The notes beneath the pieces were generated by a model. The model saw only the letters and a list, made by a program, of their open reading frames with translations, did no database searches and was not told the origin of the DNA. This document shows positions 7,315 to 14,349 of a stretch of DNA of 64,000 nt, piece by piece. Origin of the DNA: Bradyrhizobium sp. CCBAU 53340 (lineage in GTDB: Bacteria; Pseudomonadota; Alphaproteobacteria; Rhizobiales; Xanthobacteraceae). The translations under genes and the position numbers were made by a program. The number at the start of each line of letters is the position of its first letter. Position 1 is the stretch's first letter. Where the stretch lies: NCBI RefSeq assembly GCF_015291645.1, contig NZ_CP030055.1, forward strand, positions 4,340,001-4,404,000. Direction: 5' to 3'.

Positions 7315-7980
7315 ATGGAGCAGCGCAAATCCACCACGGACGACCAGTCCGGCACCCCGTCGGCGATGACCACGCTCCCCACCTGGATGCAGCGCACGAC
7401 GCCATATGCGCCGGACCGGCGCGCCAGGATGCTGGACCACATGGCGCGCGCCCGATCGGTGCCGCAGCATCAGCCAGCAGTGGCACCGTTGCCGGCGCGA
7501 AAGAGCGGCCCGGACATCCTCGGTGATCTCTTCGGCTATATCGTCCTGTTCGGCGCGATCGCCATTCTCTCCGCTTCGCGCATTCCCCTCTATCTCGGCG
7601 CGTTTCTCTTCCTGGCCGACGACGAGCGCATCGAAAGCGCCTTTGCAGCGGTCGGCGTCCGGTTCGAGCCCGATACGGTTGGGCCCGACCTCATCAAAGG
7701 CTTCCCGTCGTGGTTCGGATGGATCGCCCTGCTCGCGTCCTTGCGAACCTCCGCGCCCGTCTGGCTTGCATCGCTGCTGCCGCCGTCGCAGTCGTGGGGC
7801 GACATCGCCAGCGTGGCCCTTGCGCTCTCCGTGGTCGAAGCGCTCGGATCGCTTGCGATACGACGTGCGCGGCTGCGGTTCGGATGGGGCGGCCGGCTCG
7901 ACAGCCTGACCTTGACGACGATCAAATTCGTGATCGCGATCGGCGCGCTGCTGCTGGTGGTGCTGCTCGGCACTGTTTGA
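7315..7980 (+). CDS. Hypothetical membrane protein
   Basis: About 221 residues if translation starts at ATG 7315, which has GAAGGA ten bases upstream; the frame stays open back to an ATG at 7222 without a ribosome site. After a polar N-terminal part of about 70 residues come a hydrophobic helix (LFGYIVLFGAIAILSASRIP), a DDERIESAFAAVGV stretch, a second helix around FGWIALLASL, and a C-terminal helix (FVIAIGALLLVVLLGTV). No domain is recognised. It lies directly after the tRNA gene, a common integration site, but nothing in it suggests a mobile element. Confidence 0.6.
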   Translation: MEQRKSTTDDQSGTPSAMTTLPTWMQRTTPYAPDRRARMLDHMARARSVPQHQPAVAPLPARKSGPDILGDLFGYIVLFGAIAILSASRIPLYLGAFLFLADDERIESAFAAVGVRFEPDTVGPDLIKGFPSWFGWIALLASLRTSAPVWLASLLPPSQSWGDIASVALALSVVEALGSLAIRRARLRFGWGGRLDSLTLTTIKFVIAIGALLLVVLLGTV

Positions 7981-8207
7981 GGATCTCGTCCGATCCGGGC
8001 GAGGCCAAAATGGCCGGGGCGGTCGCAATGACGCCGTTGTGAACGTCCGCGCCCGATGACCGGGATGTTTTGTCGCACTCCCCGGCGCACTACCGCCCCG
8101 CTCATTTACCGGAAATTTACCCCTCCTCCTGAGCCGCGGTATCATTTGCTTAGAATTTGATTGCTACGTGGAATTACGGAAACAATCAGAAACACGATTT
8201 GGCGCCC

Positions 8208-8834
8208 ATGTCCGTCGCGGAGTTCCTCAGGCAGCGAGCAGTGGAAGTGAGCGTGACGGGCAGCTATTCGCTGCACCGCTGGTACGATTGTGAGGGCAAG
8301 CTGCGAAACTTCGCCTGCCGCACCAAGCGCGTCTCGCCGTTCCGTATGATCGTGGACGTGCCGGTCGTCGGCAAGATCGGCGAGCGCGTGACCTCCTATT
8401 TCCAGGACTTCGGCGAATTCGAATGCACCATCAGCGCGACGATGAAGTCGGGTTTCCTGATGGAGCTCGACATGACGCGGGCGCGCCGCGCCTGGATGTC
8501 GGAAAAGCTGACCTGGCTCGAAAAGAAACAGAAAGACGACAGCATCAAGGACCTGCGGCGCGACGCGCGCTTCGTCCCGCAGGCCTCGCACAGCGTCCTG
8601 ACCCTCGCCGACGGCAGCAGCTATCCCTGCTTCATCATCGACGTCTCCACGGCCGGCGTCGCCATCTCCTGCGAATGCGATCCGGCGATCGGGACCCCGC
8701 TTGCCGTCGGTGCCTGCGTTGGACGCGTCATCCGCAAGTTCGACAACGGCTTTGCGGTCAAATTCGCCGAAAAACAGGAGCGGGACGATCTCGTCCGGCT
8801 GGTCATACGCCAGGCCGTGCCGCAATCGGCCTGA
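8208..8834 (+). CDS. PilZ domain protein (208 aa)
   Basis: The C-terminal half holds a PilZ domain. RRDAR near residue 120 matches the RxxxR cyclic-di-GMP clamp, and FIIDVSTAGVAISC matches D/NxSxxG. The N-terminal half (TGSYSLHRWYDCEGKLRNFACRTKRVSPFRMIVDVPVVGKIG) looks like a second, degenerate PilZ-type barrel joined by the charged helix WLEKKQKDDSIKDLRR. The ATG at 8208 is preferred over an upstream ATG at 8157 because homology-like sequence begins there. The protein is cytosolic and probably a cyclic-di-GMP effector controlling motility or polysaccharide; its partner is not visible nearby. Confidence 0.82.
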   Translation: MSVAEFLRQRAVEVSVTGSYSLHRWYDCEGKLRNFACRTKRVSPFRMIVDVPVVGKIGERVTSYFQDFGEFECTISATMKSGFLMELDMTRARRAWMSEKLTWLEKKQKDDSIKDLRRDARFVPQASHSVLTLADGSSYPCFIIDVSTAGVAISCECDPAIGTPLAVGACVGRVIRKFDNGFAVKFAEKQERDDLVRLVIRQAVPQSA

Positions 8835-8986
8835 GGCCGGGCCGGACCAATCCGACGGCGGCCTGAAACGGGCTGCGGCCCGTCTCGCCTCCACGCTGCC
8901 CTATCGCGGCCCCATTGCAGGATCAGGTTTTGAGTGTCCGTGCCTCAGGCCGGACGTCATTTGCGGACTTGCGATCGGGGGACCGG

Positions 8987-9229
8987 ATGGCAGTCAACAA
9001 GATCACCTGGGACAGGGTCGGCCGGGTCACCGTGCCCGGACGCTACATGTACACGTTCGGCTGGCTCACCATCACAGCGGGCGATCTCGATATCTGGAAG
9101 CAGTATCCGCAAGCCGCGTTCACGCTGCTCGCGTACCATACCGAGCCCGATGAGGTCGCCGGCGAGGAATTCCATCTCGGCGCATTCGACATCGCCCCCG
9201 ACGCTCCACCGCTGTTGACGACCCACTGA
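8987..9229 (+). CDS. Conserved small hypothetical protein (80 aa)
   Basis: ATG 8987 has GGGGGA upstream and reads MAVNKITWDRVGRVTVPGRY, followed by FGWLTITAGDLDIWKQYP and an acidic C-terminal part. I recall similar short proteins in Bradyrhizobium, but no domain or function. There is no signal peptide or membrane helix. It sits 150 bp after the PilZ gene on the same strand and could share its transcript. Confidence 0.6.
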   Translation: MAVNKITWDRVGRVTVPGRYMYTFGWLTITAGDLDIWKQYPQAAFTLLAYHTEPDEVAGEEFHLGAFDIAPDAPPLLTTH

Positions 9230-9337
9230 GCGGGAAAACGCGAGCTGCCGCGCCTGGAGCTCAAGCAAGCAGCGCCTCGGTGAGACCCCATCGCGCGATA
9301 TGGGAACGCATGGCATGGGCGTTGCTTAGTTAACGGT

Positions 9338-9493
9338 ATGATCCAGATCCCTCCCGCCGATCAGGCCCTTCTCCTGCTGCTCCTCGTCTCCTGCCTTGGC
9401 ACGTGCCTTGTACGAGCCATTTGGGAGCTCGAGCAGCTGCGAGCCCGCCGGAGCGCGCTCCTGCCTCGCGAACGTATGACGAAGCGTGACTAG
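9338..9493 (+). CDS. Possible small single-pass membrane protein (51 aa)
   Basis: A short frame, ATG 9338 to TAG 9493, begins MIQIPPADQALLLLLLVSCL and continues into an amphipathic charged helix (IWELEQLRARRSALL). The layout, one hydrophobic helix followed by a basic coil, is that of many small inner-membrane proteins. No ribosome site is visible before the ATG, and a longer open frame of biased composition lies on the other strand, so coding status is uncertain. Confidence 0.35.
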   Translation: MIQIPPADQALLLLLLVSCLGTCLVRAIWELEQLRARRSALLPRERMTKRD

Positions 9494-9816
9494 GCCACCC
9501 CGCTCGTCGCGCGTTGTCTGAACGAGATCATCTCGTCTCTGGACTTGCGGCCCGCGTACGTGCATCGTGAATCGAAGAAACCTGCACATCATCTTGATCT
9601 GACTTATCAATCGCAAGCCGGTGGCCTATGCGTGGCCATTATCGTCGATGACGAGGTGGTCCTGTCATGCAATTGATTCCGCTCGTATTCTACAATTTGC
9701 GCCCCCGATGAACGCCAGCTGTCGCGCTTGTTAAGCAAGGGGACAGCGAGCGCATGACAGATGGTCGCATCGGGAAACGTGGATAAGCGGACCAAGGGAA
9801 TCTATTTTCGGCGCCG
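9494..9816. other. Intergenic stretch, nothing recognised
   Basis: About 320 bp of average-to-low GC between the doubtful 51-residue frame and the PrsW-like gene. No ribosome site linked to a convincing frame, no RNA gene and no repeat was seen. It presumably includes the promoter of the gene at 9817. Confidence 0.5.
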
Positions 9817-10857
9817 ATGTACCTGATTGAAGCGTTACCCACCGTCATCGGAACGGCTGCCATCGCCCCGGCGCTGCTGATGCTGTGGCTTGTCATAGCC
9901 GCTGAGGAACGCCCCGGACCTCCGGCCCAGGTCTGGACCGCCTTTCTGCTCGGCGCGGCCAGCATCTCGCTGCTGGGTCTCGTCCGGGCGCCATTCGCCA
10001 AGATGGTTGCGGCGCCCGACAATCCCTGGGCGGCGCTCGCCATGCATTCGGTCTTCGGGGTAGCGCTGCCCGAGGAGGCGGTGAAGGTCATCGCAATCGT
10101 GCTGGTGTCGTCGGCCAAACGGCGAACCTTCGCCAATCCCATGGATACCGTGGTCTATGGCGCCGCCGTCGGCCTCGGCTTCGCGGCCTATGAGAACCTC
10201 GCCTATCTGGTTCAGCATGCCGAGATGTGGCGGTCGCTGGCGGCGCTGCGCAGCGTCCTGACCGTGCCGTTCCACGGCGCGCTCGGCATCATCGCCGGCG
10301 CCTATCTGACGATTGCGCGTGCCGGGACGGCGCTGGGTGCGAACCGCCATCACCGCGACTGGGCCCGCCTCTCCAGCCGCCTGCTGATCTTCGCGGGTCC
10401 GCTGGCACTGCATTCGGCCTTCGACTTCCCGCTCCTCACGCTCCAGCGCATGCCGGATCTCGATCCGACCTTGCGGATGTGGCTGGGCGGCGCAAGCCTG
10501 CTGATCGGGTTCAGCTCGATCGCCTTCGCCATTCGCCTGGTCCGCCGCGTCGCGCGTCACCACGCGCCCCGCACCGATATCGCGCGGGAAAGGCTCAGTC
10601 AGTTGCGGCGGATGTGGGCGTTGCTGCTTGCTGGCGGCGGCGTCGGCTTCCTCGGCCTCGCTTTCGTGCTGACCTCGATCCACCACTGGCTCATCAACCC
10701 CGAGCGCAACCTGACGCTGGCATTGATCCCGATCGGTTTCGTCTCGATCCTGCTCGGCCTTGCGCTTCTGATCGTCACAACCGCGATCTATATTCTTGGC
10801 CGCAACCGCATCCGCACCAGTGGCGAAGGCTTTTCGTCTGCGCACGGCGGCGGTTGA
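9817..10857 (+). CDS. PrsW-type intramembrane metalloprotease family protein
   Basis: A 346-residue polytopic membrane protein with about eight hydrophobic segments. The PrsW/ABI-type signature residues occur in order: LPEEAVKVIAI (Glu-Glu pair, residues about 90-95), FAAYENLAYL (Glu), PFHGALGII (His) and LALHSAFDF (HxxxD). In Bacillus PrsW performs site-1 cleavage of an anti-sigma factor; in alphaproteobacteria the substrate is generally unknown. The C-terminal third (after residue 240) adds two helices and a polar tail. There is no adjacent sigma or anti-sigma gene, so the function is open. The ribosome site is weak. An HdeD-type gene follows 69 bp downstream. Confidence 0.82.
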   Translation: MYLIEALPTVIGTAAIAPALLMLWLVIAAEERPGPPAQVWTAFLLGAASISLLGLVRAPFAKMVAAPDNPWAALAMHSVFGVALPEEAVKVIAIVLVSSAKRRTFANPMDTVVYGAAVGLGFAAYENLAYLVQHAEMWRSLAALRSVLTVPFHGALGIIAGAYLTIARAGTALGANRHHRDWARLSSRLLIFAGPLALHSAFDFPLLTLQRMPDLDPTLRMWLGGASLLIGFSSIAFAIRLVRRVARHHAPRTDIARERLSQLRRMWALLLAGGGVGFLGLAFVLTSIHHWLINPERNLTLALIPIGFVSILLGLALLIVTTAIYILGRNRIRTSGEGFSSAHGGG

Positions 10858-10926
10858 TCCACCGCATGGCAAGCCTGGTGCGTGCGCACTAGATTGAGCA
10901 CACAACTTTCGATCAGGAGCTTCCCG

Positions 10927-11505
10927 ATGGCATCGCCCGACGATTTTTCACGGCTGCAATCCGCGATGAGCCAGGCGGTGAAGGCGCACTGGAAGGCCTT
11001 CCTGTTCGAGGGCATTCTGCTCGCCTTTCTCGGCATTGCGGCGCTGATCCTGCCACCGCTGGCAAGCCTCGCCATCACGATCTTCCTCGGCTGGATGTTC
11101 CTGATCAGCGGCATCGGCGGGTTGATCGCAACCTATTGGGCGCGCACCACGCCGGGCTTCTGGTGGTCGCTGATTTCGGCTGCGCTCGCGATCCTCGCTG
11201 GCATGATCCTGCTGGCGCGGCCGATGCAGGCCGTGCTGACACTGACCATCGTGCTCGGCGCCTATTTCCTCGCCGAAGGCGTCGCCAGCATCATGTACGC
11301 GCTGGAGCACCGCCGTGAGCTGAGCGGCCGCTGGTCATGGCTCCTGGTCTCGGGGTTCGTCGACATCGCGATTGCATTCATGGTGATCACGGGATTGCCG
11401 AGCTCGGCGGAATGGGCGATCGGCTTGCTCGTTGGCATCAATCTGCTGTTCGGCGGTGCAACCCTGATCGGCATGGCGCTGGCGGCACGCAAAAGCAACA
11501 GTTGA
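10927..11505 (+). CDS. HdeD family membrane protein
   Basis: A 192-residue protein of about six transmembrane helices in three pairs, matching the HdeD acid-resistance family: an N-terminal amphipathic segment, then FLFEGILLAFLGIAALILPP, FLGWMFLISGIGGLI, WWSLISAALAILAGMILLARP and later repeats of the same pattern. AGGAG lies nine bases before ATG 10927. In E. coli HdeD is linked to acid tolerance at high density; elsewhere its role is unproven. The gene lies on the same strand as the PrsW-like gene and may be cotranscribed with it. Confidence 0.88.
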   Translation: MASPDDFSRLQSAMSQAVKAHWKAFLFEGILLAFLGIAALILPPLASLAITIFLGWMFLISGIGGLIATYWARTTPGFWWSLISAALAILAGMILLARPMQAVLTLTIVLGAYFLAEGVASIMYALEHRRELSGRWSWLLVSGFVDIAIAFMVITGLPSSAEWAIGLLVGINLLFGGATLIGMALAARKSNS

Positions 11506-11537
11506 GCCGCCTCGAAGCCTTGAACGCCGATTGGGGG

Positions 11538-11566
11538 GTGACAATCCGCCAATGGCGCGCTATATG
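11538..11566 (+). promoter_or_regulatory. Candidate promoter of the aromatic leader transcript
   Basis: GTGACA (five of six matches to TTGACA), a 17-base spacer and TATATG. A start about seven bases further on would fall at or next to the A of the leader-peptide ATG (11574), giving a leaderless mRNA. That fits the absence of any ribosome site there. Confidence 0.5.
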
Positions 11567-11573
11567 GCCTGCC

Positions 11574-11654
11574 ATGATCACCGTCGCCACCAGCTATTTT
11601 TGGTACTTTAGCTACGACAGCTTGCTGGCGGCAGGAGGATCGCGCTCAATCTAA
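11574..11654 (+). CDS. Aromatic amino acid leader peptide
   Basis: A 26-codon frame, MITVATSYFWYFSYDSLLAA then GGSRSI, ending at TAA 11652-11654. Codons 8-14 read Tyr-Phe-Trp-Tyr-Phe-Ser-Tyr: six of seven codons are aromatic, including a Trp. No Shine-Dalgarno sequence precedes the ATG, and a candidate promoter would start transcription at the ATG itself. Its position, between two complementary RNA segments and upstream of a terminator that precedes the DAHP synthase gene, identifies it as a regulatory leader peptide. Ribosome stalling on uncharged Tyr, Phe or Trp tRNAs would report low aromatic amino acid supply. The peptide itself need not be stable. Confidence 0.85.
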   Translation: MITVATSYFWYFSYDSLLAAGGSRSI

Positions 11655-11704
11655 ATATTGAAGCAAACGTCCGAACAGCCGCCAGACCTGGCGGCTTTTT
11701 TATT
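11586..11704 (+). promoter_or_regulatory. Transcription attenuator of the DAHP synthase gene
   Basis: Four RNA segments are visible. Segment 1 (GCCACCAGC, 11586-11594) lies just before the aromatic codons and pairs, with one mismatch, with segment 2 (GCTGGCGGC, 11624-11632) just after them. Segment 2 can instead pair through CTGGCGGC with segment 3 (GCCGCCAG, 11678-11685). Segment 3 otherwise pairs with segment 4 (CTGGCGGCT, 11688-11696) to form the terminator. A ribosome stalled on the aromatic codons covers segment 1, frees 2 to pair with 3, and so lets transcription run into the DAHP synthase gene. Read-through is predicted when charged aromatic tRNAs are scarce. Confidence 0.82.
11677..11704 (+). 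terminator. Attenuator terminator
   Basis: AGCCGCCAG and CTGGCGGCT form a nine-base perfect stem with a very small loop, followed directly by six T residues. It lies 34 bp before the GTG start of the DAHP synthase and is the default outcome of the leader switch. Confidence 0.9.
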
Positions 11705-11738
11705 GGCCGGCAGGTTCTGAAACAAACAGGAGCCCGCC

Positions 11739-12824
11739 GTGCTGAGCACGACTGACGATCTTCGTATCCGCGAACTGAAAGAGCTGAGCACGCCTGAGGA
11801 CGTGATGCGGGAAGTGCCGCGCACGCTCACGGCGACCCGTGTGGTCATGGCAGCACGCAACGCCATCCACGCCATCCTCAATGGCCAGGACGACCGGCTT
11901 TTGGTCGTCGTCGGCCCCTGCTCGGTGCACGATCCCAAGGCCGCGCTCGACTACGCCGACCGCCTCGCACGCTTGCGCGAAGACCTCGCCGACCAGCTCG
12001 AGATCGTGATGCGGGTCTATTTCGAGAAGCCGCGCACCACGGTCGGCTGGAAGGGACTCATCAATGATCCCGATCTCGACGGCAGCTTCGACATCAATAA
12101 GGGCTTGCGGCTCGCGCGCAACGTGCTCTCGGCCGTCAACAATCTCGGCCTGCCCGCCGGCACCGAATTCCTCGACATGACGACGCCGCAATACATCGCC
12201 GACCTCGTCTCCTGGGCCGCGATCGGCGCGCGCACGACCGAGAGTCAGATCCATCGCGAGCTGGCCTCAGGGCTCTCCTGTCCGGTCGGCTTCAAGAACG
12301 GCACCGATGGCAATGTGCGCATCGCGGCGGACGCGGTGAAGTCAGCTTCGCATCCGCATCATTTCATGGCGGTGACGAAGCTTGGCCGTTCCGCGATCGC
12401 CTCGACCGCGGGCAACGAGGATTGCCACATCATCCTGCGCGGCGGAGCCAAGCCGAACTACGATGCCGCAAGCGTAGCTGCGGCCTGCAACGATCTGGCG
12501 AAATCCGGCGTCGCGCCGCTGGTGATGGTGGATGCGAGCCACGCCAATTCTAGCAAGAAGCCGGAGAACCAGCCGCTGGTCATGGCCGACATCGCCAGCC
12601 AGATCTCGGGCGGCGAGAAACGCATCATGGGCGTGATGGTCGAGAGCAATCTCGTCGCCGGTCGTCAGGATGTGGTTCCTGGCAAGGCGCTGACTTACGG
12701 CCAGAGCATCACCGACGGATGCATCGATTGGGCAACGACGGCGACTGTGCTCGAGCAACTTGCCGATGCGGTCGAGATCCGCCGGAACACCGCGCGCGCC
12801 GGACGACACGAGCGTTCCGCCTAA
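11739..12824 (+). CDS. aroG: 3-deoxy-7-phosphoheptulonate (DAHP) synthase, class I
   Basis: Condenses phosphoenolpyruvate and erythrose 4-phosphate in the first step of the shikimate pathway to Phe, Tyr and Trp. The 361 residues match the AroF/G/H class I enzyme: VVVGPCSVHDPKAALDYADR (59-65 is the GPCSVHD motif), EKPRTTVGWKG in the PEP site, GARTTESQIHRELASG, and a metal-site His in VMVDASHANSSKKP. GTG is the start, with AGGAG nine bases upstream. The symbol aroG is chosen for class; aroF is equally defensible. Transcription is predicted to be controlled by the leader and attenuator directly upstream. It stands alone; no trp or tyr gene is adjacent. Confidence 0.95.
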   Translation: MLSTTDDLRIRELKELSTPEDVMREVPRTLTATRVVMAARNAIHAILNGQDDRLLVVVGPCSVHDPKAALDYADRLARLREDLADQLEIVMRVYFEKPRTTVGWKGLINDPDLDGSFDINKGLRLARNVLSAVNNLGLPAGTEFLDMTTPQYIADLVSWAAIGARTTESQIHRELASGLSCPVGFKNGTDGNVRIAADAVKSASHPHHFMAVTKLGRSAIASTAGNEDCHIILRGGAKPNYDAASVAAACNDLAKSGVAPLVMVDASHANSSKKPENQPLVMADIASQISGGEKRIMGVMVESNLVAGRQDVVPGKALTYGQSITDGCIDWATTATVLEQLADAVEIRRNTARAGRHERSA

Positions 12825-12888
12825 TCGGGCCAATGGCGGGCGGCGCGATGCTGTTCGCGCCCTGCCCGCTGCGGTCCGTCTATTGTTT

Positions 12889-12958
12889 GAGCATGATCTC
12901 TTCGGAAAACCGCTTCACAATTTGCGCTACCGCAGCCGTTTGGGTCCGGATCATGCTC
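12889..12958. repeat. GAGCATGATC palindromic element, copy 1
   Basis: Bounded by GAGCATGATC and GATCATGCTC, with TTCGGAAAACCGCTTCACA inside. The same family occurs at 38613 and 52036. Its right edge coincides with the TAG stop codon (12958-12960) of the minus-strand gene. Confidence 0.75.
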
Positions 12959-13209
12959 TAGCAGCCGCGGCAGATGCTCTTGATCTTCTTGTCGAGCAGA
13001 GCGTCTTCTTTGCTCACGGGGTTGTTCGGATCGTTCACGGTCTTCTCGCTCGGCACGTCACCGGCGCGGGGCTGGCGATGACCGACGGGCGCCTGCGGCA
13101 ACGTTCCCGACGTGGCCCCACCGGACGGCGATCCCTTGGTGGCGGGTTGGGCGAGCGCCGTACCTCCGAGCAAGACCACGAGCGATGCTGCCACCATGAT
13201 CTTCTTCAT
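12958..13209 (-). CDS. Small secreted protein, hypothetical (83 aa)
   Basis: Signal peptide MKKIMVAASLVVLLGGTALA with cleavage before QPATKG, then a Gly/Ser/Pro-rich region and the charged end VSKEDALLDKKIKSICRGC. ATG 13209 is chosen for the signal peptide and the GGAGG ribosome site; an upstream in-frame start at 13230 is less likely. The protein is probably periplasmic and unstructured in its first half. The stop codon TAG is formed at the edge of the palindromic repeat at 12889-12958, so the native C terminus may have been changed by the repeat. Function unknown. Confidence 0.7.
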   Translation of the reverse strand: MKKIMVAASLVVLLGGTALAQPATKGSPSGGATSGTLPQAPVGHRQPRAGDVPSEKTVNDPNNPVSKEDALLDKKIKSICRGC

Positions 13210-13254
13210 ATCCAATCCTCCATTCCTCAAGCCTGGCGTGTCCTCCGCTCCTGC

Positions 13255-14349
13255 TCAGGTCTCGGGCGGATAAAGATGAACGTCGCCACAATAGTCCATG
13301 ATACGATAGCGCGTTTCCGTCACCACATCACCTGCATCGGCTGCGGTATTTTGCGCCGCCAACACATAATTCGGTCCGACCGGCGATTTGCCGGCGCCGC
13401 CGGGAATGTCGATCACATAGTCCGGCTGACACAGTCCTGACACTCGACCGCGCAGCTGCCGCATCAATTCCTGCCCGTGCGCCAGCGTCGTACGCAGATG
13501 CGCCGTGCCGGGCGCAAGATCACCGTGATGCAAGTAGTACGGCTTGATCCGGCACTCGACGAACGCCCGCATCAAATCCGACAGAGCTGCGACATTGTCA
13601 TTGACGCCGCGCAAGAGCACGGACTGGCTCACCATGGGAATGCCGGCGTCGACCAACCGCGCACAGGCTTCGCGGGCCGGCCCCGTCAGCTCGCGCGCGT
13701 GATTGGCATGCAGCGCGACCCAGGTGGTTGCGCCCTCGACCTTGACGGCTGCGACCATCTCGTCACTGATGCGCGCGGGATCGGCCACCGGCACGCGGGT
13801 ATGAAGACGGATGATCTTGACGTGATCGATCGCAGCGAGATCGGCCATGATCTCGCCCATCCGGCGCGGCGACAACATCAAGGGATCACCGCCGGTCAGG
13901 ATCACCTCCCAGATCTCGCTATGCCCGCGGATATAGTCGATCGCGGCGCGATAGGCCGCCTCGGGCAGCGCGTTCTCCTTGCCAGGCCCGACCATCTCGC
14001 GGCGGAAGCAGAAACGGCAGTACACTGCGCAGACGTGAACGAGCTTAAACAGCACGCGATCGGGATAGCGGTGCACGATGCCGGGAACCGGCGAATGCGG
14101 ATGATCGCCGATCGGATCGGCGTTCTCGCCAGGCTGCATCTCGAGCTCAGCGGCCGTTGGAATAAATTGGCGCGCGATGGGATCGTCGGGATCGGATTTG
14201 TCGATCAGATCGACCAGCGCCGGCGTGATCGCAACCGCATAGCGCGCGGCAACACGCTCGAGCGCGGGAAGCGCCGTGGCCGGCACGAGGTCCGCGGCCA
14301 CAAGTTCGGCCGGCTCGCGCAATGTCCGTGCAAGATTGGTCTTCGTCAT
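13255..14349 (-). CDS. epmB: EF-P beta-lysylation protein EpmB (lysine 2,3-aminomutase family)
   Basis: A radical-SAM, PLP-dependent aminomutase of 364 residues that converts (S)-alpha-lysine to (R)-beta-lysine, the group attached to elongation factor P. The [4Fe-4S]/SAM motif CAVYCRFC occupies residues 107-114, and EVILTGGDPLML is the glycine-rich SAM motif of this family. The location settles the call: epmB overlaps epmA by four bases (ATGA at 14349-14346), implying translational coupling, and efp is divergent next door. The long C-terminal dimerisation region of clostridial lysine aminomutases is missing, as is usual for EpmB. Confidence 0.95.
   Translation of the reverse strand: MTKTNLARTLREPAELVAADLVPATALPALERVAARYAVAITPALVDLIDKSDPDDPIARQFIPTAAELEMQPGENADPIGDHPHSPVPGIVHRYPDRVLFKLVHVCAVYCRFCFRREMVGPGKENALPEAAYRAAIDYIRGHSEIWEVILTGGDPLMLSPRRMGEIMADLAAIDHVKIIRLHTRVPVADPARISDEMVAAVKVEGATTWVALHANHARELTGPAREACARLVDAGIPMVSQSVLLRGVNDNVAALSDLMRAFVECRIKPYYLHHGDLAPGTAHLRTTLAHGQELMRQLRGRVSGLCQPDYVIDIPGGAGKSPVGPNYVLAAQNTAADAGDVVTETRYRIMDYCGDVHLYPPET

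Noticed and set aside
7111..8145. A 344-codon minus-strand frame overlapping the membrane protein at 7315 and the tRNA end
   Set aside because: The residues are Arg, Gly and His-rich without pattern, while the plus-strand frame has clear membrane helices.
9326..9616. A minus-strand frame of 96 codons opposite the doubtful 51-residue gene
   Set aside because: No ribosome site or domain; the hydrophobic-then-basic plus-strand frame is slightly more protein-like, though itself uncertain.
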